Notes: a model not told the origin generated them from the letters alone. A DNA stretch of 64,000 bases from Buxus sempervirens (GCA_947561395.2 OX387183.1:6629883-6693882); one strand, 5' to 3'. Shown: positions 47,901-60,495, counted from the stretch's first letter. A program made the numbers and translations.

Positions 47901-50900
47901 CAAGGAGATTGAGATATTCAAAGTTTGGCCAAGTTAAAAGCTGTTTCAAATGTTGGTAGTCAATTACAGCTGACATTAAGCCATAACAATAATAAATATG
48001 TGGTGGCTCAGATTAGAGCATCAGTCTCTAAACCATCATGCATATCTATTTTAAGATCTGTAATCCTGGTATTATTGTATACATACTGTTAATTAAACAC
48101 ACACAACCACAGTCAGCAGCATTATTATGATCACTGTTAATTAAACGCACACAACTAAGAATGGGTCAGGCAGTCAACAGTGTGATGATGATCACATCTG
48201 AACTACAGATATCACTAATACATAACAAATCCCAGCGAATTGAGAAGCTTTAGGTGATTCACCAAAGTAGACGCTAAAATAATAATTAATTTGACATTCT
48301 TAAATTTTCATTGGAATCAATAATGCAACCAAATCTCCAGTCTCCATAGCCTTCTATAGTTGTTTAGTAGCCAACCCAAGGCATTACAGGGACACATTCT
48401 AGCTGGAGATGATGAGTTGGAGCAGGGGGGTTTGGTTGGGTGTTTGCCAGGGGGTGATGAGTTGGGGCAGGGGCAGGGAGGCAAAAATTGCTGTTCATGG
48501 CATTCTAGCTGTGGACATGTTAGCAATTCGTTGTAGTCAGGACTCCGGAGTCTCACTCTGCCTTTGATAATATAGTAAGTTGACGTAGGCTCCTTTAATT
48601 TTCCCATTTTACAATATATTTCCAACATTTAGCACACTTACGTTTTGCTCTTTTATTTTTATTTTATTTCTCACCTTTTTTAATTATATTTTATTTATTG
48701 ATTTTTATTTCTTATTTTTCGCAGCAAGCATCACACGACACACCCACACAAGGAGGAGGGGGGGGGGGGGGGGTGGTTAGCTTTGTTGTGTGTTCACATC
48801 CACCTTATCACAACTATAGAAGTAACACATTATTAGGAAACTATTGTATCATAGTAGAATAAACTGATGAAATTCCAACTAGGTTTCATATTTCCAACAA
48901 TGTGCAGGTTACTCAAAGAGACTAGTGAAAGAACCAGATGGTATACAATCATTTGGTTTGAACCAGCAAAAAATGGATAAGACAACAAATGCCAAATTGC
49001 CAACAATGACAGGTATTAATGACAATAAAATCGTCTGAGAAAAGAAATTCAGGCCTAACAGAGGGCATCATCATATCTAAATCCATGGACATTCAGCAGC
49101 CAGCAAGAATCTCTGCTTTAAAATAAATAGTTTCAGGACAAGAAAGAGAAGTTCAAGGACAGCTCAGTAATTCACCATATTTTGCATTTAAAATGACATT
49201 GTAGCTGACATGCTGAGCCAACCTTAAATATGCAAAAAAGTAAAAATTATACTTACAGAATCAAACACAGACATGTTTTCTAGGCTGCATACAGAACGCA
49301 CTCCAAGCTCCAATAACAGTGGAAATGCTCCAAGAAATTGGAAAGCCTCCACACATCCAGCATCCAGGTAAAGAACAGAACCATCTATGTACTCCGATAT
49401 CTAATCCAGATAAGGAAGAAACTTAGAAAAGATTATCATTAGACTGCAATCTTGTAACTGTAAAAAGTTCAAACTTAAGTAACAACTAAATTCAAGCTCA
49501 CAACTTTAACAAGTTCAAGATATCAATACCTAAACTGCATAATTTCTATTGAAACTCCCCGTAACAGGAAGAAGATTCATACAGCTCCTTGAAACTAGCT
49601 TTGTATGAATATCTATATAAATGACAAAAGCTTCCTACAGTACCAGCTGATTGTCCGTAATCTTAGGGATTGACATGGTACAATAAGACTTGAGGGAGGC
49701 ATCGAGATTATATGAAATTGATGTATAGGTGGAGGGAGCTCCCCCAGAGTGATGTCTTGGCACACCAGCTCTCATACCTGCTAGCTGAACCCATTTGTCT
49801 CATCAAAATAGCTTGTTCCTTGGCCAGAAGGGTCCGTGCACTTGTGCTTTCCTGAAGTGAGCTCTTACAAGAAGGGTTTGATATTCCTTATCCTTCAATA
49901 TATTTGAACCTGTTTTTCTAGAATTTGTTTGTCTTTAGCTATTTTCTTTTCTGCTTTTTTTTTTCATGGTTATTGTCACAGGCATAATGGCATGGATTTG
50001 GATCTTAGTTCAATATTTCTTTCTAATTTAATAAAATTTCATCATTCACTAAAAAAATGATAATGGCAAATGAAAATACCCAGCAGAGTATAATAGTAGT
50101 TCAAATAGGTTCAGAGAGTTTAGGCATGTTAAGCAAAAGCCAATGAATGCACCTATGATCTATGATAATGTGCAGAAGGGTGCAAATTGAATGATATAAA
50201 GTGGTCAGAAGAAAGCTGAAAAGGACCTGGATTTTGTTGGTTAGAAATGACTTAATTACATATCATCCAGCAAGATATAATTTTGGACAGATTTGGATGG
50301 TGGAATCAGATTGTTTTGCCAACCCCAACTATTTCATTCAAGGCATTTTCCAACTTTCTTATAACATTGGCTAGTGTGTCAAAATAAATATAGTGCTAGG
50401 GTGGTAAATCACATATCAATAGTGGAGTAACAAAAAAATTCCCTTCGAGAGAAGAGATTAATGCATGAGAGTAGGGTTCATACAGCCCAACTTCATTAAA
50501 TTCCAGAAAAGAAAGATTTCCCACTCCGAGGGGCATCCATGCTTGTGTTCCATGGTATTTTTTGCTACCTACATGTAGTGCACATGGTGTCAAGTTTCTC
50601 TTCAGATAAAAAGTCTTCTTAATTCGCAGCTTTCAAGTTCTTTCCTAATCTATTACCAAAAAAAAAAAAAAAAAGTTCTTTCCTCATCTTATGAATAGAG
50701 AGAAACTAATTATGAATGTGTACCATGAACTTAAGTTGCAAATGAGGTCACAAATTCAATAAATGTAGCTATATGCCTAGGTGGTGGAAGATGTTGAGCT
50801 CTTTGGTCAAAGAAATCTCAAAGCCTGATATTGAAAAATAATTCAGGTCCAAGGAAGTGCAACAGTTTGAAAATTTCACAAAACAAACTAAAGGATTCAC

Positions 50901-51268
50901 GATATAAGTTGCAGTGATCCTTGCTGAAAACATGATCTCCATTTGGTCTTAATATAAATTCATACCATGCCCCAAATTTTGTACAATACCAGGAAATATG
51001 TATCAATCCAAGATTTACAGCTTGATATCACATTCCATCCGCATCTAATAACCGTAAAACATTTGTATATGACACACAGATGTTAAATTCAACCAAATAA
51101 TTCTCCAAACACACAACTGGATTCAAGATGAATTCCTTAATGCAAAGGGACATTTGATGGGGAAAAAAAAATAAAACTGATACTTGAAAACAATAGGAAT
51201 TCGGATTTTCTCTGACTTACTTGATTAATTGAATCTATGCAAAATTTCATCACATCAACCGAAGCCAT
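35968..51268 (-). CDS. MIP3: MIP3: Sec1/Munc18-like ER-Golgi tethering protein
   Basis: MIP3 is a Sec1-family subunit of the plant MAG2/Tip20 (Dsl1-like) tether that captures Golgi-derived vesicles at the ER. Seven coding exons, all GT-AG and in phase 0, give 860 residues: 51,268-51,221, 49,400-49,257, 47,717-47,568, 38,722-38,192, 38,087-36,579, 36,501-36,433 and 36,099-35,968 (TAA). The N-terminus MASVDVMKFCIDSINQ, then YLDAGCVEAFQFLGAFPLLL and MVVITSRLLSDAHRYILRCL, matches the family. VGLLLIDRTLDLVTPCCHGD (about 329-348) is the conserved Sec1 segment, and the C-terminal VVGGIN and ELILGGTTFITP motifs are typical. An acidic stretch (DDFDDDQWGSWGDEDSD) sits in exon 5. The gene looks intact. 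Intron 3 is 8.8 kb and filled with transposons; introns 1 and 2 are 1.8 and 1.5 kb. Confidence 0.95.
38723..41800 (-). other. MIP3 intron 3, distal part, without recognised elements
   Basis: No gene is seen. A ~100-bp direct duplication (TAGATTGAATGAAGGTAAAC with GGTCTATGGCCCA) occurs at about 40,055-40,110 and 40,150-40,190. Short GA/CT-rich tracts occur at 39,558-39,602 and 40,880-40,930. Confidence 0.5.
41860..42240 (+). mobile_element. RTE-type LINE 3' fragment
   Basis: Plus-strand translation gives EMRILRRTYGQTRK-like and MMLTEKFPNRLVKKD words that correspond to the C-terminal region of plant RTE LINEs, ending with the usual '...NFDRLGG' type sequence near 42,170. The frame is heavily broken. 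Confidence 0.6.
42809..44003. mobile_element. Non-autonomous Mutator-like element in the RTE remnant
   Basis: A ~1.2-kb segment without coding capacity is flanked by perfect 10-bp direct repeats TACCTAACCA (42,799-42,808 and 44,004-44,013), within the Mutator size range. The ends are TGGCTCAAAGTATCATATCG and, in reverse complement, CATAGTATCAAATATCG. The right subterminal region (43,865-43,990) is packed with CGATAC/GTATCG motifs. Confidence 0.75.
44476..47018 (+). mobile_element. 5'-truncated L1 LINE with a long open ORF2
   Basis: A frame open from about 44,471 to 46,858 (at least 779 codons) encodes the second half of L1 ORF2. It holds the reverse-transcriptase motifs KAPGPDGFSLAFF, IPKKEGS, KLDLQKAYDSVNW, GLRQGDPLSPFLF and the catalytic LLFADDIL, then the zf-RVT zinc-binding region (RCIMCKEDEESVEHLLVHC) and the C-terminal AWGIWRERNHRIF. 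The endonuclease half is missing, as expected from incomplete target-primed reverse transcription. A poly(A) tract lies at 47,006-47,018. No stop interrupts it, so the insertion is recent. It lies antisense to MIP3 inside intron 3. Confidence 0.93.
47718..49256 (-). other. MIP3 intron 2
   Basis: AT-rich intron without recognised elements. It contains a run of 16 G at 48,758-48,773 after a C/A-rich stretch. An imperfect direct repeat with ACTGTTAATTAAAC occurs near 48,086 and 48,136, and a GGGGTGATGAGTTGGGGCAG duplication near 48,405-48,470. Confidence 0.5.
49401..51220 (-). other. MIP3 intron 1
   Basis: AT-rich intron. The segment 49,690-50,060 looks like an L1 3' end on the plus strand, finishing TTTAATAAAATTTCATCATTC and a short A-run. 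Directly after it (about 50,150-50,340) are words resembling an RTE 3' end. A 19-base A-run lies at 50,656-50,674. No gene is seen. Confidence 0.45.
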
Positions 51269-51991
51269 GCTTCAAGCCTCCAATCTCCAGTCTATAGAAC
51301 AGGGGAGAGTTAAAAAGAATTTCATTATATTGCTTTCATAAAACCAACTACCGAATCCTTATTTCTGGCAATAGTCGCAGAAAATGATGAAACATAAATG
51401 CATCCAGTATCAACTTCATGTCATTGGGCTACAGATAAAGTAATACAAAGATACCTAATCGGGATAAAAACCTTCTGAGTGTAACTGTTAATCTTGTTTC
51501 TAATTTAGATTCTCCAAAAGGTGTGCAAGATGACCACTTGACTAATATCACCAATAACTTTTGAGTATTGATAGACTCCCCTTTTGAGGAGTCATTAGGT
51601 TTTCTACAAATTGTTCAGCGTTCCGGCTACATTTCGCCGGTTCCAGTTTTCAAAACCCAGTGAATTTCGAGGTGGTAAATTAAACGCATTCTGCTTTCAC
51701 CGGCACGAGTGGCACACCACTTCATGCCGATCAAAAACATAGTGAAATCATGCCTCAATTTCATCAGATCCTCTGAGGCAAGCCACCCTTAAAGGGGAAA
51801 AAGGGCATGAAAGAGAAAAGACGAGAGAGAGAGAGAGACGCACAAGTGAAAAATGAGAGAAAGTGATGACAAACAATGGAGAAGGGAGGGGTACCTGTGC
51901 CGGATACCTGAACTCTTCCGTTCTTCCTCCCAATGGCGATCAGTGGCTGTCTTCTTCTTGACGAACGCACACACAAAGGACTCACTGAGGT
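51269..51991 (-). promoter_or_regulatory. MIP3 5' untranslated and promoter region
   Basis: No coding sequence is supported. A GA-rich tract at 51,815-51,870 reads as a CT-rich leader on the MIP3 strand. The region up to 51,990 is unique-looking and ends at the hAT-like repeat, so the promoter proper is short before transposons begin. Confidence 0.4.
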
Positions 51992-52434
51992 GTAAGTATG
52001 GCGCGTTGGGTCGGGTTACGAGAGTTCGGGCTCAACCAAATCTAGGATTTACCAGCCCAAACTCGTCGTTAACCCGTCCTAACCCAAACTCACTAAACCT
52101 AAACCCAACCCAAACATTATTGTTTGAGTTCGGGCTAGGTTCAGGTTAGCCTAAACAATATGTAAGATTTTGAATTTTTTTTTCAATTTTTGTTATAATT
52201 ACAAAATGTTGAAATATTATTCATTAAATTGTCTATCAACATGATTTTATGTTTGTTTCTTATAAATGCAAATGTCACAAATTCCTCTTGATTTGTCCCT
52301 TGAATTTTGGAAAAAAACACTTAATTAATTTATTTCTTTAAGAATTTTAAAATATAATACTAGTTCATTATATTTGTGGTTTGTACACTTTTTTTTGTAG
52401 AGTATGTGCTTCCAAATATCACATTCATTGTAAC

Positions 52435-52476
<42 letters not shown>

Positions 52477-52842
52477 GAGTATAAAATTATTTATTTGACA
52501 AAAATTCATAAACTTATTATCACATGTTAATAAATTTATGTTTAATAGTTGATTGCATAAATACAATGACAATATAAAAGGAAAAGAAAAGATTGATACA
52601 TATACATACAAATAAATATTCTATATATATATTTGTTGGAGTTTTATACATATATCTATATGAGAGCGTGTACATAAAGTCAACGTTAACTTCGGGCTTT
52701 TCGAGTTGTATAATTTGAACCCAAGCCTAACCCAAATTCAACTTCGGGCTAGAAACGAAACCCAACCCAAACTCAACGCTCACTTTGGGCTCTTATTCGG
52801 GTTGGGTTGGGCAGTCTGAGCTAGATTTACAGCTCTACAAAG
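51992..52842. mobile_element. hAT-like non-autonomous element
   Basis: The left end (GTGTAAGTATGGCGCGTTGG) and the right end (reverse complement TAGAGCTGTAAATCTAGCTC) both continue into GGGTTGGGT-type motifs, including many CCCAAC repeats in the subterminal 150 bp. ACAAAGGA occurs on both sides (about 51,974 and 52,837), possibly the 8-bp target duplication, though the left copy is ~12 bp from the apparent end. The middle is AT-rich with a (TA)n microsatellite at 52,437-52,470. Confidence 0.5.
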
Positions 52843-52858
52843 GAGGTATGGATGTGCG

Positions 52859-53090
52859 AGAAAGAAGTTGAGAAAAAGGTGGTTTGGCTTGCTTACCAAA
52901 CCGTGTATATCATTGTTCTATTTATAATACAAACAGTTACAATTATAAGGATAAGAGATATCATGAAATCTCTGGATGAGATTCTAGAACTGAAGTTTGT
53001 TGTGATAAGTCCTTGTGATCTTCAATGATAAGATCAAGAGAAGGTTGTTGGGGTTGTTGACATTTGAATTCAAATTCAATACTTCTAACA
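52859..53090 (-). repeat. Left (3') LTR of the second copia element
   Basis: 232 bp, ending CTTCTAACA, with a TATTTATAATAC segment that may be its TATA region. Confidence 0.92.
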
Positions 53091-56000
53091 CCCTCCCGCA
53101 AGCTGATGGGTACTGAAAGGACCATGAGCTTGGATCGCAGATGTGAAAAATGAGTTGATGTTAGACCCTTTATAAAAATGTCTGAAATCTGGTCTAATGT
53201 GGAGATATATCGAGCCACAATCTCCTTATTCACAACCTTCTCTCGAATAAAATGGTAGTCCACTTCGATATGCTTTGTACGGGCGCGAAAGACAGGATTG
53301 GATGCTAAAGCTAATGCTCCAATATTGTCATACCAGAGCTGTGGTACATTGTGAAGAGGAACATGTAGATCTTTAAATAGCATTATGAGCCAGTAAAGTT
53401 CTGCTGTAGCAATGGCCATGGACCAGTATTCTGCCTTGGTGCTAGAACGAGAAACAACAAGTTGTTTCTTTGCTTGCCAAGATATTAGCCAGGGACCTAA
53501 GAATATACCATACCCACTTGTAGAATGTCGATCACTTGGATCTCCTGCCCAGTTTGAATCACAATAGGCATTATGTTGTAAGTCACCCTTTGTGTAACAC
53601 AAGCCATACTCCAATGTGCTTTTAAGATAACGAAGTACTCGCTTTGCAGCAGTAAAATGAGCTGTTGTGGGCGCATGAAGGAACTGACAGAGTTGATTAA
53701 CAGTGAAACAGATATCTAGACAAGTAAGTGTACAATATTGTAAAGCACTTACTATATGTCGAGAAAGAGTAGGATCTAAAAGTGGGTCTCCATCAGAACT
53801 TGACAGCCTTTTTCCTAAAACACATGGGGCTGAATATGGCTTGGCACCATCCATTTTAACTCGTTTCAGCAGATCAAAAATATATTTTGATTGATTTAGA
53901 TAAAGGGTCTCACTAGATTGATGAACATGAATGCCTAAGAAATAGGACAGAGAGCCAAGGTCCTTCACTGTGAATTCATCCTTTAGCTTGGCTATTAATT
54001 GATCGATGGCAACATAAGAATTGCTAGTCACAATGATGCCATCAACGTATATGAGCACATAAATATGAACACTAGAACTGTATAGCATGAACAGAGAAGT
54101 ATCAACCATAGAACCAACAAAATTTAAATCAAGAAGAGCTTGAGATAGACGATTGAACCAAGCTCATGGGGCTTGCTTCAAGCAATAAAGTGATTTCTTG
54201 AGTCTGCAAACATAGTCAGGATGAGTGGTGTCTTTAAAGCCTTGAGGCTGTTCCATAAAAATTTCTTCTTCCAAATAGATGTAGGAAGGCATTGGAGACA
54301 TCAAGTTGTTTAATAGGCCATTGAAAATGAACAGCAAGAGATAACAATAGACAGATGGTTGCTGGTTTTATAACAGGGCTGAAAGTCTCTGTATAATCCA
54401 CACCGTCGAGTTGATCAGACCCCTTTGCCACTAGACGTGCTTTATAGCGGTCTATGGTGCCATCTGGTTTTTGGTTCAGCTTATAGACCCATTTGTTTCT
54501 GATTATCTTTCTATCTGGAGGCCATGAACATAAATCCCATGTTCCATTGGCTAGTAGAGCATTAAATTCACTGGTCATTGCAGCACACCAATTAGGATCA
54601 ACTATTGCCTTAGAGTAGCGTGTGGGTTCACTAAGCAACTGAGTGACCTGAAATGCAATTAAGGGATGTCTAGTGGAACGAAATAATTGAAAATCTGAAA
54701 ATGATTTGGGATGTAAGGACCCTGTCATGGATCTGGTTTGAATTGGATGAGATGATGGATTTGGAATTGTTGAGGATGGTGACGTAACCAAAGGTGATGA
54801 GGTGGACTCCACTAATGAAGAAGTAGAATCATTCATGGGTGAAGTAGAAAGAGAAGGAGATTGAGATAGTTCTGGATGAGATTCTTGAATAGAAGTTGGA
54901 AGGATAGATGGGGGTTCTTGAATATGAGATGAAGAAATGGATGAAGCAGAATTCTGAAATAAAGAGGGGTCAAGTAAAACAATACCTGTAGGAGGTCGAA
55001 TCTCTGAAGGATTTGAGGAAGAAGTTGTATCTAGTGCAGGAAACCAGCTTTCGTCAAACACAACATGTCTTGAAATGTAGACTCGATTGGAGCTGGGATC
55101 TAAGCAACAAAAGCCCTTCTGATTTGAGCTATATCCTAGAAAAATGCACTTTGAGCTTCGATATTGAAGCTTGTGTTTGTTGTAAGGCCGAAGAAGAGGA
55201 TAACGGCACATCCAAACACACGAAGTGAATGGTACTCTGGTTAGACATGGAAAAATTTAAAATAAGGATTTGAATATTGTAGAACTTTTGTTGGTAACTT
55301 GTTAATCAAATAGACAGCCGTATGGAAGGCATCTACCCAATAACGAGAAGAGAGACCCGAGTTGGCAAGTTGACTAAGACCTGTTTCTACAATATGTCTA
55401 TGTTTTCTTTCTACAATGCCATTTTGTTCTGATGTGTGAGGACAGGTACATCTATGAAGGATGCCATGGTCAGATAAAAACTTTATGAACTAATGAGATG
55501 TGTATTCACCTCCCCCATATGTTTGAAGAATTTTGATTTTGTGGGATAATACATTTTCTACCAGGCATTTAAATTTAACAAAACATTGGTACACATCAGA
55601 TTTATTTTGCAAAGGAAAGAGCCAAGAATACCTTGAAAAATCATCCACAAATAGTACGTAGTACTTTGAACCACTAATAGATAGAATTGGAGAAGTCCAT
55701 ACATCTGTGTGAATTATTTCTAAAGGAGTGTTAGAAGTACGAATAGAATCAGGAAATGGTTGTTTCTTGCTCTTGGCTAACTGACACGGATGACACAGTA
55801 AGCTAGGTTCCTTGGTAGAAAGCACAGGGAGACCATGAGTGTTGATCACTTTCTCCATAACTTGCCAAATAGGAAGAGATGCCTTGAGACCAAAGAAAGC
55901 CACAAACCCATTCTTTTTATTTGACGAAATCTGGTGAAAACGAACTGGATATAATCCTTCTTCACTCGGTCCTTGCAGTAGAGTCGTTCTGTGACAAGGT

Positions 56001-57293
56001 CCTTCACCCAAAAGTAAGAGGAAGTTAGAATGAAATAACAGTTGTTATCTATACAAAATTTTTGTATGGATAGCAGATTAGTAGATGCAGAAAGACAATG
56101 AAGAATATTTTTCAAAATTAAATTGGACTGAGGAGTTATAAAGGAAGAACAACCAGTATGTGCAATAGGTAACCCACTGCCATTGCCTACAGCAACAGTA
56201 TCAGAACCTTGATATGGCTGCTGCAATGAGAGATTCTCAAGTTTAGCTGTGATGTGGTTATTTGCTCCACTATCTGCCAACCAAGTTTGTTCCTCAATAA
56301 CATTGTTGGATTGTGCCACCATTGCTGCAAGTTGACTTGGTGGGTGTCTCCCTTGATATGCATAATCCATCCGATGATAGCAATCTAATGCTTGGTGATT
56401 GCTTTTGCCGCAAATTTGACAAGAAATTCTATTAGTAGAAAAGTTTGAATCTGCTTTGGGTTTACCTCCAAGTTGATCATCAGATTTCTTAGATGGAAAG
56501 TGGCGTGGAGTTGTGAATCCTGGCGATATCTGTGTTGCTGTGGAGGAAATTTTGATTTCCTGTTATAATTGTTTCTTTGAGTAAACATAGCAAACTGCCA
56601 AAATTCTGGAAGGATTGCTTGATTTTGATGATCAAGCATAGTTTCATAATTGAGTAACTCAGATTGAAATTCTTCAAGTGGCATGTCTCCATCTCTGGTT
56701 GCAAACGAGTATGAGGTTGCAAATGAAGTAAAGCTAGTGTTGAGACCACCAAGAATATAACCAATCAATTCTTCATCTGTAACTGGCTTGTCAGCAATAG
56801 CCTGTTGATCTGCAATGGGCTTTGTAGCATGAATAAAATCACTGCAGTTTTGAGAACCTTGATGAATAACCTGCAGTTGCCTTTGCAGATGACTAATCCG
56901 GGTTCGAGAAGGTGAAGCAAATCGTGCTGATAGAGCACTCCAAACCTGCCGAGAGGTGGTTAATCCATAAACATTGGATATAACCTTTTTAGATAACGTA
57001 GCAATGAACTAGCTCAAGAGAAATTGATCCTTCCTCTGCCAAATAGAGTACTCAGGATTAATAACCGAAACATTGCCCTCCTTTGTTTCAACAGTCTTCG
57101 GAGGACAGGGTTCTGAGCCATCAACAATGCCCAGTAAATCATAGGTGCGAAGAATTGGCAAAAATTGTGAAATCCACATAAGGTAGTTTGTGCCATCAAG
57201 TTTTATAGAGATAAGATGAGCAATATTTGGGATCGTGAAGTCGGAAGCAGCAATAGCATTACTCGATTCAGCCATAATGGAAGATGGTGTCAA
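53091..57293 (-). pseudogene. Second copia element: gag-pol remnant
   Basis: From high to low coordinates: gag (about 57,293-56,450), a CCHC knuckle near 56,410 (CQICGKSNHQALDCY), protease with the DSGA active-site motif near 56,270, integrase zinc region and core (about 56,011-55,490), a variable serine-rich stretch, reverse transcriptase (about 54,640-54,000, including YVDGIIVT) and RNase H (about 53,560-53,100). The order is Ty1-copia. It has several breaks. Confidence 0.88.
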
Positions 57294-57314
57294 CCTTTGA
57301 AGGCTCTGATACCA

Positions 57315-57546
57315 AGAAAGAAGTTGAGAAAAGGGTGGTTTGGCTTGCTTACCAAACCGTGTATATCATTGTTCTATTTATAATACAAACTATTACAATT
57401 ATAAGGATAAGATATATCATGTAATCTTTGGATGAGATTCTAGAACTAAAGTTTGTTGTGATAAGTCCTTGTGATCTTCAATGATAAGATCAAGAGAAGG
57501 TTGTTGGGGTTGTTGACATTTGAATTCAAATTCAATACTTCTAACA
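57315..57546 (-). repeat. Right (5') LTR of the second copia element
   Basis: 232 bp, same length as the left LTR and about 97% identical by eye. Confidence 0.92.
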
Positions 57547-57551
57547 GTGTG

Positions 57552-58490
57552 TACGGTACAAAAACCTCATTGAGTCATCGACATTTAAAAAACCTTACAC
57601 AGATCTCTCTTAATGTTTATGAAATAACATTAACTTCCCTTTAAATTTGGTTTATTGTAAATTTTACCTTCACGTTTCTAAGGGTACGTTATTGCTTCTC
57701 AGAAATTACTATAAATAAACAATAAGAAAAGTGATTAGATTGTTTTTGCTTTTGCTAAGATCTTTTTGTGATGGTAAACTATTTGGTTCACATTTTTTTT
57801 GTTATAGAACAAAATTACATGTTTGGTAACACCAAAAGCATAAAATTACTTATTGGTTAATAATGTTATAAAATATATTTCATTCAACAAGTTGTTTGCT
57901 TCAATATTAATGAATCCCTAAATCATATTTTGAATGGAAGTTTTTGAAGGCAGTGGATTGCTAAGCCATTTTAAAATCAATAACTTCATTGGACTACCAG
58001 AACATAAGCCCTAAAAAGTGGTTAATGCACTTTATGAATTCCCCAACTTCGTCACTCTTGCACTTAAACCTTTCAAAAGTATTTTGCTATATCCTTGAAG
58101 ACACTTTGACTATAAAATCAAAATTTGTGGTTGATATCAACAACTTTTGTCTTTTTCTTAATGGCTGACTAACCAAAGGTTGTTTTTTTGGCCATTTGTA
58201 CAAATGTCACGGATGTTTTTGGCACCCAAATACATAGATCTAAGTTCATAAGTGACAAACCTTAGCGAGTGTAAGTATAGTTTCCCCTTGATCTTAAGAA
58301 GATAATCAAATTCTTCGTTATATTTGTTGGTGATACTTCAAAATGATTGCTACAACTCCACAACGTGAAAATTGAGAAAAGGTAGTTTGAATAGCATAAA
58401 AAGTATTAATTTTATGGAGTTATGGACTATGAATCTGTTAATTTAATTTTAAATTTTATTTTGTTCAAGTCCCCGTGAAAAGTTCATTCT
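57552..58490. other. AT-rich intergenic sequence
   Basis: No gene or recognised element. The words resemble eroded transposon DNA but cannot be assigned. Confidence 0.4.
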
Positions 58491-58494
58491 AATT

Positions 58495-60495
58495 TTGAGA
58501 GAGGAAAATGGGGGATTTAGATTAAGTAAAATGTATTAAAAGTGAAGATTCAAGTCGTAGTAAAAGATGAGGAAATTAAATAAAGGTTGACATAATATTT
58601 TTATGAATTATTAAATAGGGATGATACACGTAGATCTAGATTCCATGTGGATGATACCATTAATGAAACTACAGAAGAAATCTAAACTAATAAGGTTCGA
58701 ATTGTAGAAGTTACATATTCTCTAGTCAAAATGAGAACAAGAAAAGCCTTGGGTTCGTGTTGCATCTCTGCACAGGTATCGAAGTGCAAAGGAGATACTG
58801 GTGTCTCCTAGTTGATTAACCTGTTTAATGGAATTTTAAGGATTGGGAAAATGACAAATGCTTGGAGGATTGGTACAATAATACCAGTATGTAAGAATAA
58901 AGGAGAAGTACAAGAGTGTTCAAATTATTGTGGCACTAAACTTACAAGTCACGTTATGAAATTATGGGAAAGAGTGATTAAATATAGATTAAGGCAAATA
59001 AATAGAGTTACAAAAAACCAATTCGGATTTAGAAGCTATACTCTTACTTAGACTATTAATAGAAAGGTCTTAAAAAAAAGAAAAAGAGATGTATATGGTT
59101 TTTTTTTCAATTTGAAAAAAACACATATGATAGGGTCCAAGAGAATTAACTTTATATAAAAAAGGTGTATCAATGAAATATATTGATGCGATTAAACATG
59201 TACGAGGGAGCCTTAACTAAAGTAAAAATCGTAGCAGTGAGACCACTGAGTTTCAAATTAAGATAATTTTGCATAAAAGGCTGGCCACTAGAACTTATCT
59301 ATTTGCTTTAGCCTCCCTTGACAAAATCCTGATGATATATCACTTGCAAAGTAGAGGGTGACAGGTTCTGATAGATACATCGTGTGCAAGAGTAGGGAGG
59401 AATCAGTAGCTCACCTACGAATACTCTATTATATGGCAAGCAAATCATGGACATCAATTATTATGAGGTTCAACTTATCATGGGGTTTAGCCAATAAAGT
59501 TCAAGAATGACCTAGAAGTGTGGAGTTCAAAGAATAGTAAGTTGGGGTTGGTGACATTATGGAACATAGATCCTACTGCTATTTCATGGACAACTCGAGG
59601 GGAGAGAAACTGGAAAATCTTCAAAACAATGAGAGGGAAGGTGGAATTGTTGGAGTAAGTGATTTTAAAGTTCATATATTGGTGTCTTCCTGATCTTCTA
59701 TATAATCTCCCACTAACCTGAAAACTTTTATTTCTTGCAGTCGTTTCTCAAAATTAGTGGGTCTTTAGACGATGGGGTATCTTAGATCTCTCTCTCCCCT
59801 TTCTAGCGGTACACTATTTGTATATGTACTCCATGTGTTATTGTCCTTTTTCTATTAATACATTCTCTCTTATTATCAATAAAAAAGTGATAAGGTGTCT
59901 TGGTGTATGTTATTTATAGGCGATGTAGTCTTTGTAGGTCACACCAAGGTACAAAAAGATGGAGAAATTGAAAAGATGTAGCATATAGGATTAGATTAGG
60001 TTGGCTTAAGTGATGGAGTGTTTCTAGGGTGTAGTGTAATAAGTGCAGTTCATTTAAATTAAAGAGTAGGTTAATTAGACATTGTATGGTGTAAAATATT
60101 TGGATGGCAAAGAAACAACATGTTAAGAAGACAAGTGTTATCGAGATAATGATAGTAAGATGGAGTTGCGGAAAAATTTAAAAAAGACAAAGTAAGAAGT
60201 AAAGACATTCGAAAGTGGTTGGGCATAGTATGCGTTAAGGATAAAATAAAGAGTAAGTTAAGGTGGTTTGGACATGTATGCAGGAGGTTTAGATATACAC
60301 TAGTATAAAGGTGTGAGAGGATGCATGTTGAACGTCTTAAGAAATATAGGAAGGCCTAAAAAGTCCTGGAAGGAGTAAATAAAACAAAACTTAGAAAAAC
60401 ATGAATTAATTGAAGATATGATTTTTGACAAAATGGGATGGAGAGACAAAATTCATGTTGCCCCACTCTAGTGGGACCTGGCTTTTGATTGTAAA
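58495..60495 (+). mobile_element. RTE-type LINE remnant interrupted by an L1 tail
   Basis: Plus-strand pieces match RTE ORF order: FHVDDTINETTEEI-like words near 58,645, LINLFNGILRIGKMTNAWRI and KGEVQECSNYCG (58,812-59,040), QIKIILHKR near 59,250, then after the insert a DDVVFVGHTK-like segment near 59,920 and the C-terminal WFGHVCRRF and HVAPL-type words up to 60,475. Stops are frequent. Confidence 0.75.
59277..59887 (+). mobile_element. L1 LINE 3' tail inserted in the RTE remnant
   Basis: It encodes a degraded version of the L1 C-terminus, with LASLDKIL, a zinc-region remnant and WNIDPTAISWTTRGERNWKIF, homologous to the end of the L1 ORF at 44,476-46,858. It ends CTTATTATCAATAAAAAA with a short A tail. 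Confidence 0.75.

Larger units (their letters stand above)
52859..57546 (-). mobile_element. Broken Ty1-copia LTR retrotransposon, relatively young
   Basis: A 4.7-kb fossil read on the minus strand with 232-bp LTRs at both ends. A TGGTATCAGAGCC primer site (initiator Met tRNA) adjoins the right LTR at 57,302-57,314, and a purine tract adjoins the left LTR at 53,091-53,104. Flanks GTGCG and GTGTG may be the 5-bp target duplication. The LTRs differ at about 7 of 232 positions, so the insertion is fairly recent. All copia parts are present in order, but the coding region is broken in several places. Confidence 0.93.

Noticed and set aside
48758-48773. Run of 16 G as a possible regulatory quadruplex
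   Set aside because: A homopolymer in an intron may be real or a sequencing artefact; nothing around it supports a role.
52360-52611. Minus-strand open frame around a TA microsatellite
   Set aside because: Low-complexity translation inside a transposon.
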